A stretch of 64,000 bases of DNA, taken from Acinetobacter towneri DSM 14962 = CIP 107472 (GTDB taxonomy: Bacteria > Pseudomonadota > Gammaproteobacteria > Pseudomonadales > Moraxellaceae). The notes under the pieces are model-generated. The model saw only the letters and a program-made list of their open reading frames with translations. It made no database searches and had not been told where the DNA came from. A program made the translations under genes and the position numbers. The stretch covers positions 28,681 through 92,680 of the forward strand of contig NZ_KB849689.1 of assembly GCF_000368785.1 (NCBI RefSeq), given 5' to 3'. Positions within the stretch are counted from its first letter, which is position 1. Every line of letters begins with the position of its first letter. Positions 18,776 through 27,333 of the stretch are shown one piece after another.

Positions 18776-20196
18776 AGAAGTTTTTAGCAACATGGATTGC
18801 CTGTTTTATTTTGTTTGGATGGGGCGCGATTGATTATTGGCGTGATATTCAATATCAACCTGAATTGACAGATTTGATTGCATATTTTTTGGTTGTACCG
18901 ATGCTGATCAGTGCAGCTTTGTTTGCACCTTGGTTTATTTATCAGGTTTATCAGCACTACAAAATGCAGCGGCAACAAGCTTCACAGACTGAATTTGATT
19001 CAGCGCAGTTTTTCACAACAGCCATGCCTCATGTTGACCCTCAATATTTGAAATTGCATGTGTATGCAGCAGCTGCATATAGTGCTTTAGGTGAAAATGA
19101 GGCAATTCTGGAAGGTATTCAGCATTTTACCAGTCCAAAGTTAGATCGAAATTTACTGAATTTACATGGGCTGCCGATGCTTTCGTATCGCATTGAAGAT
19201 TTAGATCAACAGCACGGTGATGGAAGTGCGCATGAGCAAGATGAATCATGCTTGTCACTTCGACAGCAGCGCATCATGGCATTAATTCAACAGCAAATTG
19301 AACAGCACATTACGCTTTTGAGTCTGATCTCAGCGCAGCTAAAATGCTCAAGTTTATTTTATGAAAGCCAGCATTTACATGAATATCGTATGCATCCTTC
19401 ATGGACAGATTTAAGTTTGGCAGATACTGAACAGGGTGAGCTTGCTCAGCTTGAACAGGTCTATCGTTTAGATCGTCTGAATCTACATATTTTATTGTCT
19501 GCAGAGCTTGTAGATGTTTGGGATGATTCACACAGTAATACGGCTATTCAGCGTATTTTAGATGAAATGGGCATCATTTTAGAAAAAATTCACCTTGAAT
19601 ATCATTATCTAAGAGCATTATCTGCCGAACAGGAACTACAGGAATTATTTGAGCGTATTCAGCATCAAGCACATGAAATTGCTTTGATCATTGTGGTGGA
19701 TTCTGAAATTGATCAAGTATTGATTGATGAAAAATGTTGGATCAATAGCAGCTATCTCCCTGCCGAATTTATTAGTAGTTGGTGTGTTGCAAATACTGCT
19801 GTGCAACTAGAACAGCAACGACCTATCAAGGCTTTTAATCTATTTGCCGATCAAGCTCATGTGCAACAAATATTTGAAATATTAAAACTGCGTGAGTTGG
19901 CACTAGACCAAGCCGAAGCGCCTTTTGTATTCATGCTTGAAGATGCTACGGATCGTAAAGCAATGAAAAAATGTGAACAGTTTTTCGCAGAAAGTCCTGT
20001 CGAGCCGTATCACTATTTATATTGTAAACCCGCTGTCGGAAATACCCTGAACTTAGCCAAACCATTTGGGTTGATGTTGGGAGCATTGCTCCCAAGTCAT
20101 CAAGCCGCTTTGGTTTATACACAAAATTTACAGGCATGCATCCAAACTTTTTCTGAGATTCCCGCAGAGCGAGCATGTGCAGCATTTGCTGATTAA
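18769..20196 (+). CDS. T6SS-linked membrane protein, function unknown
   Basis: A 475-residue protein encoded between tssG and tssM, sharing a seven-base overlap with tssG (ATG at 18769). It has two membrane helices near the N-terminus (about residues 5-22 and 37-58) and a large, mostly helical remainder rich in Gln, Glu and Leu. The C-terminal part includes GNTLNLAKPFGLMLGALLPSH, which I cannot place in a family. Two adjacent helices put both N- and C-terminal parts on the same side, probably the cytoplasm. Its fixed place next to tssM suggests a role in membrane-complex assembly; this is inference. I do not recognise catalytic motifs. Confidence 0.8.
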   Translation: MLKKFLATWIACFILFGWGAIDYWRDIQYQPELTDLIAYFLVVPMLISAALFAPWFIYQVYQHYKMQRQQASQTEFDSAQFFTTAMPHVDPQYLKLHVYAAAAYSALGENEAILEGIQHFTSPKLDRNLLNLHGLPMLSYRIEDLDQQHGDGSAHEQDESCLSLRQQRIMALIQQQIEQHITLLSLISAQLKCSSLFYESQHLHEYRMHPSWTDLSLADTEQGELAQLEQVYRLDRLNLHILLSAELVDVWDDSHSNTAIQRILDEMGIILEKIHLEYHYLRALSAEQELQELFERIQHQAHEIALIIVVDSEIDQVLIDEKCWINSSYLPAEFISSWCVANTAVQLEQQRPIKAFNLFADQAHVQQIFEILKLRELALDQAEAPFVFMLEDATDRKAMKKCEQFFAESPVEPYHYLYCKPAVGNTLNLAKPFGLMLGALLPSHQAALVYTQNLQACIQTFSEIPAERACAAFAD

Positions 20197-23100
20197 TGAA
20201 CAACAATAATAAGAGAATTCCATGCATATTATTTTAGCTTATTTGTGGCAGTACATGAGTAATCCTAAAGCGATGATTGCTTTATCTTTATTCATTGCCT
20301 TGCTATCCACATATTCAGTGCTACCCCGCAAAATATTTTGGATATTGGTAGTCAGTTATGCGCTGAGTGTCATTGCCTATGTTATTTATTGGCTCATCCA
20401 GCGCAAACAGCACGCGGAACAAGGTGAAAAACTTGCCCATGCTATTGAACAAAACCATCAGGCTGTTTCTACCCAATATAAAGACAAGGCAGAATTACAA
20501 TCAATTCAACAACAAGTGAAAGAATCAATCCAGTTGATTCGTAAATCTAAACTTGGCGATAAAAAGGGCAATGCTGCCTTATATGAATTGCCCTGGTATA
20601 TGGTGATTGGTAATCCTGCTGCAGGTAAAAGTTCTGCAATTTATAACTCAGGCTTGAAGTTTCCATTTGAAGAAACTCATCAAAAAATGGTGTCAGCTGG
20701 TTTAAGCGGCACCCGAAGTTGTGACTGGTTTTTTTCTACCCAAGGCGTTTTGCTAGATACAGCAGGACGTTATTCGGTGTATGCAGAAGATCATGCAGAA
20801 TGGCTTGGCTTCTTAAATATTCTTAAAAAAAGCCGAGCCAAAGCCCCTGTAAATGGCTTGATTGTGATCGTGAGTATTGCTGAATTAATCAGTCAAAGCC
20901 CCGAACATTCGTTGAAACTTGCTAAAAATTTACGTGCCCGAATTCAGGATTTAACCGAAAGACTGGAAGTTGTGGTTCCTGTGTATTTGGTATTTTCCAA
21001 AATGGATTTAATTGCAGGGTTTACCGAGTTTTTCAATTGTTATGCAGCGCAAGAATATAATCAGGCTTGGGGCGCGACTTTGCCTTATGAGCAAAACTCA
21101 TCGCAGCATGCCGTGACATTGTTCGAGAAACATTACAACATTTTATATGATGGCTTAAAAAGCGTGAGCACCACACATTTAAGTCGCCGTCATGCTCAAA
21201 ATATTTCGCCGAGTGTCATGACATTTCCATTGGAATTTAAAACTTTAAAGCCAGCATTAAAAAGTTTTATTGGGACTTTATTTGAAGATAATCCGTATCA
21301 ATTCCAACCTGTTTTTCGAGGTTTTTACTTTACCAGTGCGTTACAGGAAGGCAGCATCGAAAGCCCGATGACAGAAAGTATCGCACAAGAATTTCAACTG
21401 CAGCAGATTGCAAGTCCTTTTCAGGACGAAGAAAAAAGTTCGATTGCCCCAAATCATGGCTATTTTTTACAAGGTCTGTTTTCCAATGTGATTTTGCGAG
21501 ATCAGCATTTGGTGAAACAACATATTAATCCTGCGAAAAAACGTCAGCGTTATATGGCATTTACTGCTGCATTGCTTGGTGTTGGATTGTTGCTCAGTGT
21601 TTGGGTATGGTCATATCGCCATAATCAACAACTCATTGCCGATGTTCAGGCAGATTTAGATCAAGTTGTACGTTTGGAAAAAACTTCTGGGCAGGTTTTA
21701 TCCACGCAATTGGAAAGCTTATTAATTTTACAAGCGCGACTGCAACAGTTGGATGGATTTTCCGAACAACGTCCACTTAAGTTCAGTTTTGGCTTATATC
21801 AGGGCAAGAAGTTACGCGAACAGCTCAAAGTTGAATATCTAAAAGGCGTTCAGCAGATTGTATTGTTGCCAACCCAGCAAAATATCGCGCAATACTTACA
21901 GCGTGTCCAACAAGATGCGGCAACACTCAAAGCGCATCATATACATGCAAAAACGCAGCAAGTTGCGAAAACTCAACCATATTTAGAGCCTTCCGTGCAA
22001 AATCCGCAAGATGCTTATAATGCGTTAAAGGCTTATTTAATGCTGACGAATCCTGAATATCGGGAGAGCAGTCATTTAAGTGATCAGATTTCACGTTTTT
22101 GGCGCACTTGGTTGGATGCTCATCGTGGAGAAATGCCACGTACGGACATGATTCAGCAGGCAGAAAAAATCCTGTCTTATGCCATGACACTCGCTCATCA
22201 GGACGATTTTCCTGTACTGGAAAGCGATGCACAAATGGTCGATCAAACTCGTCAAGTGCTGTTGTCGGTCATTCAGGGAATGCCTGCACGAGATCGGGTA
22301 TATAACGAAATAAAAATGCGTGCAGCAGTACGTTTTCCTGCACTTACGGTCAGTCAAATTGTGGGGGAGCAACACAGTCGCATTGTTTTAGGCAGTCATG
22401 CTTTGCCTGGTATTTTTACGCAGCAGGCGTGGAATGAATATGTCGAACAAGCCATTGATCAGGTAGCCAATCAGCCAACGGACAGCAAAGATTGGGTGCT
22501 CAATAGTCATCAGTCGGATGATCTAACTTTTTCAGGAAGTCCTGAACAAATCCGTAAACAATTGCTGAGCTTGTATCAGCAAGAATATGTGAGTGAATGG
22601 AAGAAATTTCTAAATGGCATCCATTATGCAAAAACAGATCAGTTCAATCAGCAAGTGAAACAGCTTGATCTGTTGGGAGAGCCGCAAAACTCGCCAATTC
22701 GCAAGTTATTGCAACGTATTGCAGTGGAAACCAATTGGGATAATCCAATTGTGCAAGCTGAACTTGCTGTGCCTGAACAAGGATTTATGGCGTGGTTTAA
22801 AGACAAAGTGCTGCGTCAATCTAATGACAAAGCTGCAGCGCAGGCAGCTCTAAAAGCGCAAGGTGCGATTTCTCAAGAATACCAAATGTTTTATCAACTG
22901 CTGCGTAAACGTGACGATTTACAGGATCAATCTCTGTTTGATGTGTATATGAACAACCTTGCACAGGTGCGCAGCAAGTTAAATGATCTTCAAACGGCAG
23001 GGGAAATTGGACCAAGTGCAATGGCATTGTTCAAAAAAACCATCCATGATCAAAACTCGGTCTTTAATACAACGCAAAAATATGTCGATGAAAAAATGAT

Positions 23101-23841
23101 GGTGGGTTTAAAAGAGGCTGACCAACAATTATTACAAAAACTGTTGATGACACCGCTAACTCAATCTTTTGCAAGTTTAATTGTACCGACACAAGATGAA
23201 ATTAATAAATTATGGCGTATTCAAGCCTATCAACCGTTTGCAACACATTTAGGTCAGAAATATCCATTTCATTCAGGGGGGACTTTACAGGCAACCAGTC
23301 AGGAAATGGGACAAATTTTTGGTGAAACAGGAAGTATTGCTGGCTTTGTCAAAGACACTTTAGATCCGTTGTTGATTCGTCGTGGTTATGTCTTAACTTC
23401 AAAAACATGGAAAGATTTAGGCTTAAATTTAAATCCTCAGTTTGTGATGGCATTTCCGCAATATGTTGCGCCAATTCATGGTATGGCAACAGGACGTTTA
23501 GATCAGCCTGCAACATCTGCTGTTTCAAATCAATCCAATTTCCAATTTTATCCATTACAGCACCCACAATTTTTATCGTATAGCATCGATATTGATGGTC
23601 AGCGAATGCAGTTTGAAAATGGAATTCAACAATGGGTCAACTTTGTGTGGCCCAATCCAGGCGCAATTCCCGGCGTGCGTATTAGTGCAGTCGATTTAAA
23701 CGGTCAGTCGCATACTATTTTTGAAGCACCGGGCGAATATGGCATTAACCGTTTAATTGATGCTGCACAGCGCAAAGAGCAAAACGGTCACTTTGAAATG
23801 ACTTGGGTCAGTAAAACGGAACCATCTTTATCTTTAAAAGT

Positions 23842-23850
23842 GAATTTCCG
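23842..23850. repeat. Target-site duplication, left copy (ISAba1-like in tssM)
   Basis: GAATTTCCG immediately before the left inverted repeat; the identical nine bases follow the right end. Nine bases is the usual duplication of this IS group. Confidence 0.92.
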
Positions 23851-23868
23851 CTCTGTACACGACAAATT

Positions 23869-24962
23869 TCATAGGCCCCTTGTCCTATCAGGCTTTTTCT
23901 TTCTTAAAATTGCTAGCACTTTCTTAAATTCTTCTTTTTTTCCAAAACCAATCAAACGTAGAATAGCCATTTGAACATAGTCCAAACCGTAGCGAAATAA
24001 ACTTACTGAAAGTCGTCCATGCTTCTTTATTTTTATCGTTTTTTTCTGATCATGTTGCCATTCACCTGTTAAATAGCACCAACAGAAACCGATAGCTAGC
24101 ACTGCTATCAATTTCTTGACTCGTCTAGGGTCTGTTAAACGAGTATTTTCAAGATTGAATCCACGTCCTTTGAGACAACTAAATAACGTTTCGATTTCCC
24201 AGCGTAATGCATAATCACGAATAGCAGAAGCATTAAACATAGGAGAAACAACAAGTAAAAGTTCTCCATCTTCTAATCGTAGCGCACTAATATACAGTTT
24301 CACTCGACCAACCCAAATACGTCGTTTACGACATTCAGTTTGACCAACTTGAAGATGACGAAATAAATCACTAATTTTATGATTCTTGGCTAAGTGATTG
24401 GTCACAATAAAGTTTTTTTAACACGTATACAGAAGTTAATGTCATTTTCAATTAACCATGTAAACCATTTCTCACCGATAAATTCTCTGTCTGCAAACAC
24501 ATTCACAATACGATCTTTACCAAAAATGGAGATAAAGCGTTGAATCAAAGCAATACGCTCTTTTGTATCTGAATTTCCACGTTTATTGAGCAATGTCCAA
24601 ACAATAGGTATCGCTATTCCACGATAGACGATGGCCAACATCAAGATATTGATATCTCGTTTTCCCCATTTCCAATTAGTTCTATCCAAAGTTAATTGGA
24701 CTTTATCGAATGAAAATATATTGAAAATTAACTGAGAAATTTGACGATAATCGAAATACTGATCTGCAAAGAAGCGTTGTATACGTCGATAAAATGATTG
24801 TGGTAAGCACTTGATGGGTAAGGCTTTAGATGCAGAAGAAAGATTACATGTCTGTTTTACAATTAATGCAAGCATAATCAGTGTAAAACATTTTACATGT
24901 GACTTGTTCCACTTTAGATATTTGTTTAAGATGAGATATAACTCATTGAAATGTGTCATCAT
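23869..24962 (-). CDS. IS4-family transposase in two frames joined by -1 frameshifting
   Basis: The upstream frame (24402-24962, 186 residues) holds the first catalytic Asp in LTLDRTNWKWG and the second in NVFADREFIG. The downstream frame (23869-24405, 178 residues) holds the Glu in YALRWEIETLFSCLK, the YREK-type signature of IS4 enzymes. The frames overlap in GTGA. Just before the stop of the first frame is a run of seven A (minus strand, near 24411-24418). A -1 slip there turns RVKKTLL-stop into RVKKNFIVTNHL and gives a full-length enzyme. A two-frame arrangement is known for ISAba1. Both frames appear intact, so the element may be mobile. Confidence 0.88.
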
Positions 24963-24970
24963 ATTCGTCG

Positions 24971-24998
24971 TCAGAAAACAAGTATTATGCCATTATTT
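24971..24998 (+). promoter_or_regulatory. Outward promoter of the ISAba1-like element, facing tagF
   Basis: TCAGAA (24971-24976) and TTATTT (24993-24998) are 16 bases apart and read rightward out of the element. The ISAba1 outward promoter that raises ampC and blaOXA expression has TTAGAA-16-TTATTT, so this differs by one base. Transcription from here would cross the 3' remnant of tssM and then tagF and tagN. Confidence 0.7.
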
Positions 24999-25030
24999 CA
25001 GTGAGTTATCTTTTTTTGTCGTGTACAAAG

Positions 25031-25039
25031 GAATTTCCG
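25031..25039. repeat. Target-site duplication, right copy (ISAba1-like in tssM)
   Basis: GAATTTCCG directly after the right inverted repeat, identical to 23842-23850. Confidence 0.92.
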
Positions 25040-25272
25040 ACTCATTAGCGGACATAGCTCGGGCAATATTGGTTCAAGTCGTGGTTATGTGGGGTTGCAG
25101 TTGGTCGATCAAGTCACCACGACCAAAGCACTTCTTGTGGTTGCTGCACAAACGACAGCAATGAGTCCCGCACAAACAGCGGCTACGCAGTCTAAAACTA
25201 CAATGTCTGCACAAGTGGGAGGCGTTCCGCAATGATCAAGAGAAATAACACTTGGCAAAAGGCGTGGTGGGT

Positions 25273-26232
25273 ATGCAAGCAGTAAAAACCGTACCTTTAT
25301 ATTATGGAAAAATACCTGCCCGTGGTGATTTTATAAAGTCTAAAGGGCAATCGGAACTCATTCAGCAGCTCGATCAGTGGATTAGTAATGCACTGGAACA
25401 TGCCATGCAGAGCGCAGATTTTAAACAGCGTTATGCAACTTTGCCTGCTTTAGATTTTTTGATTGCCCATCCAGCAGAACCAATGTTTTTAGCTGTTAAT
25501 TTAAAGGCGAGCCAAGATAGCTCGGGGCGGGCATTTCCAATGCTACTGGGGCAGTTGTTTGAGGTCGAACAGCCGAGTCAAAAGTTATTATTTGTGCCGT
25601 TTTTTTACAAAGCTATTTGGACTGATTTATTGCAACGCAATCAGGTCTTAAGCAATATCCGTGATCCCAATATGTCATTTGAACTGTTGAATCAATTGCC
25701 GAATAGGGTTCAACTTTTGAGTGCAGAAGAATACCAAGACTTTTATGAAAAACACAGCACGCATTCATTGGCACAATTAATGAAAATCAGTGTCAATGAC
25801 TTGGCTCAGAGTATGATTGGGTTGGGACTTTTACTGCAACCCGTCCTCAAAAATGGCACTCGTCGTTTAAACAAAGTGATGATTTTACCGCTGAATCATC
25901 CGCGATATTGCTTTGAAATCGCAGCATTTTGGATGGGCATGATCGGACGCTTTTTAGGCGCGCATCATGCTGAAATTTTGCTGGGGATACTACATTCTGA
26001 GGCACCCATTTTGATCATTGATTTTCAGGGGGTTGATGTCATGACGCTGCGCGATCTATTTATTCAAAATATGCAGGGTGAACATTGGGTTTCTTTAATT
26101 CAAGCCACTTGGATTGATGCCTATTTAGAACAAAATGCAGGTCTTGCAACATTAGAACAATTACTTTGTCAGCGACAGTTGAATCTTAACCAAGCATTAA
26201 AGCTGTTTAGACAAACTTTTTTAGATGAATAA
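25273..26232 (+). CDS. tagF: T6SS-associated protein TagF
   Basis: TagF proteins act as post-translational repressors of T6SS assembly in other bacteria. The 319-residue protein begins [20 protein letters not shown], the DUF2094 hallmark close to the N-terminus, then the [11 protein letters not shown] region and the [13 protein letters not shown] motif. I choose the ATG at 25273 because GGTGGG precedes it and the family motif normally begins within 10-15 residues of the start; a TTG at 25252 is less likely. The gene lies 37 bases after the original tssM stop and two bases before tagN. The outward promoter of the IS at 24971-24998 now lies about 275 bases upstream and probably drives it. Confidence 0.88.
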   Translation: MQAVKTVPLYYGKIPARGDFIKSKGQSELIQQLDQWISNALEHAMQSADFKQRYATLPALDFLIAHPAEPMFLAVNLKASQDSSGRAFPMLLGQLFEVEQPSQKLLFVPFFYKAIWTDLLQRNQVLSNIRDPNMSFELLNQLPNRVQLLSAEEYQDFYEKHSTHSLAQLMKISVNDLAQSMIGLGLLLQPVLKNGTRRLNKVMILPLNHPRYCFEIAAFWMGMIGRFLGAHHAEILLGILHSEAPILIIDFQGVDVMTLRDLFIQNMQGEHWVSLIQATWIDAYLEQNAGLATLEQLLCQRQLNLNQALKLFRQTFLDE

Positions 26233-26234
26233 AT

Positions 26235-27002
26235 ATGAAAAATAATCAAAAACGTATTCGCGTAAATCTACTTATTGGCTTGTGTTTTTTAGTCCAAAGT
26301 CATTTGACTTATGCAGCGCTCATTGTGGTAGAAGGTGTAGTGCCAAACGAAGCAAGTAAACAAGCTATTTTGGCGAAAATGCAAGCTGTGTATGGTGAAA
26401 CGCAGGTACTAGATAAAATTCAAGTCCGTGCAGTTGTTGCACCGAATGGTTGGGATGACTCAGTCTCGCGTATGATTACAGCGGATTTAAAAAAGATTTC
26501 GCAAGGGCAGTTACGTGTGAAAGGGACTCAAATTGATTTGATAGGAAAGGTGAGTGCTGCTCATCAAATTCAAGCTACGACAGCAAACTTTCAGGCTTTG
26601 GTACAGCAGCCTTATCGTTTAAACACGCAGCTTTCAGGGAATCAGTATGAACAAAAGATGCTGGATGCTACGCTCAAAAACAGGATTATTGAGTTTGAAT
26701 CGGGTAGTGCGATTTTAACTGATGCAGGTCAAAAAATTCTGGATGAAATGGTTGTGGCATTGAAGCAAGTTGGCACCAAAAAAGTGAAAATTGTTGGACA
26801 TACAGACAGTTCGGGCGACGCGCATAAAAATATAGTGTTAAGCCAATCACGTGCAGAAGTGGTCAAAAATTACTTGGTCGATAAAGGTATTACGGCAACG
26901 CATTTAAGCACCGAAGGTCAAGGTTCTAATCAGCCTGTCGCAGACAATACAACGCTAGAAGGACGTAAGAAAAATCGACGTATTGAATTTGAGGTGCTTT
27001 GA
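26235..27002 (+). CDS. tagN: OmpA-family peptidoglycan-binding T6SS protein TagN
   Basis: A 255-residue secreted protein with a signal peptide (residues 1-28, ending SHLTYAA), a middle domain of unknown fold, and a C-terminal OmpA-like domain. The latter has FESGSAILTDAGQ, the peptidoglycan-contact motif IVGHTDSSGD, LSQSRAEVVKNYL and NRRIEFEVL. It probably anchors the T6SS membrane complex to the cell wall, which the TssL in this locus cannot do by itself. It starts two bases after the tagF stop and ends the rightward operon. Intact, and downstream of the IS-borne promoter. Confidence 0.85.
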   Translation: MKNNQKRIRVNLLIGLCFLVQSHLTYAALIVVEGVVPNEASKQAILAKMQAVYGETQVLDKIQVRAVVAPNGWDDSVSRMITADLKKISQGQLRVKGTQIDLIGKVSAAHQIQATTANFQALVQQPYRLNTQLSGNQYEQKMLDATLKNRIIEFESGSAILTDAGQKILDEMVVALKQVGTKKVKIVGHTDSSGDAHKNIVLSQSRAEVVKNYLVDKGITATHLSTEGQGSNQPVADNTTLEGRKKNRRIEFEVL

Positions 27003-27333
27003 TTAGTTGATATTGAGCAAGGCGGAAGTTGAGCGTCATGTCCTGATTTTGAGAGCATCTGTGTGTAAACAGATGGCATAGAAAATAAAAACAGCATCAA
27101 TCATTCAGTAATTTCCACAGTGATAGTGCTTTGTGCAATTTAAAGCACGAATCTTGAATACATTGATCTGAAATAGAGGCTTTAAATCAACATTCGGAAG
27201 TTTTACTGCCGAAACGCGCCAAGAAAACCATTTTCCATCTAGCTGATTATGGCATTTCACAGTAGAATATGCGCTCTCTTCAAGTCACATTGTGGCATGG
27301 TCCAAAAGATCAGCCCGTGGAGCCAAAATCAGC
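27003..27333. other. Gene-free spacer between tagN and purL
   Basis: This 331-base stretch marks the boundary between the T6SS locus and the core chromosome. It contains a small hairpin (CATCTGT/ACAGATG, about 27056-27075) without a strong T tail, and a TAGAAT box near 27264-27269 that may be the -10 of purL. I find no gene and no vgrG or PAAR remnant. Confidence 0.5.

Larger units (their letters stand above)
23851..25030 (-). mobile_element. ISAba1-like insertion sequence (IS4 family), complete
   Basis: An 1180-bp element with ends CTCTGTACACGACAAA (left) and CTTTGTACACGACAAA (right, read inward), 15 of 16 bases matching, and a 9-bp duplication GAATTTCCG. Length, ends and two overlapping transposase frames agree with what I know of ISAba1; the internal sequence next to the left end differs from ISAba1 as I remember it, so I call it ISAba1-like. 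Transposase is on the minus strand, so its 5' end with the outward promoter faces tagF. Confidence 0.92.
20222..25235 (+). pseudogene. tssM: T6SS membrane complex protein TssM (IcmF), C-terminus split by an ISAba1-like element
   Basis: TssM spans the inner membrane and forms the periplasmic channel of the T6SS. Codons 1-1209 lie at 20222-23850, with two N-terminal helices, a Walker A motif GNPAAGKSS (about residue 130), LLDTAGRY and a third helix near residue 445. The last codons lie at 25040-25235 after the IS. Removing the element and one copy of the 9-bp duplication restores SLKVNFRLISGHSSG and a 1274-residue protein of normal length. As it stands the frame runs 41 codons into the IS and stops at 23974, replacing the last 65 residues. 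That region belongs to the C-terminal periplasmic domain, so function is probably lost, although most of the protein could still be made. Confidence 0.93.

Noticed and set aside
23851..23974. Reading the tssM frame into the IS as a functional new C-terminus
   Set aside because: The 41 added residues come from the IS end in the wrong strand sense and bear no relation to TssM; this is an accidental fusion.
24129..24145. GGGTCTGTTAAACG inside the IS4 transposase, similar to the ends of the MITE-like element
   Set aside because: It is coding sequence for the conserved TDPRR region; the likeness is limited to eight bases.
24811..25164. 117-codon plus-strand frame across the IS right end and tssM remnant
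   Set aside because: It is antisense to the transposase and only arises by joining the IS end to tssM remnant sequence.
25232..25285. 17-codon frame whose ATG overlaps the tssM stop
   Set aside because: Very short, overlaps the tagF start, and has no feature of a leader peptide; the overlap may be chance.
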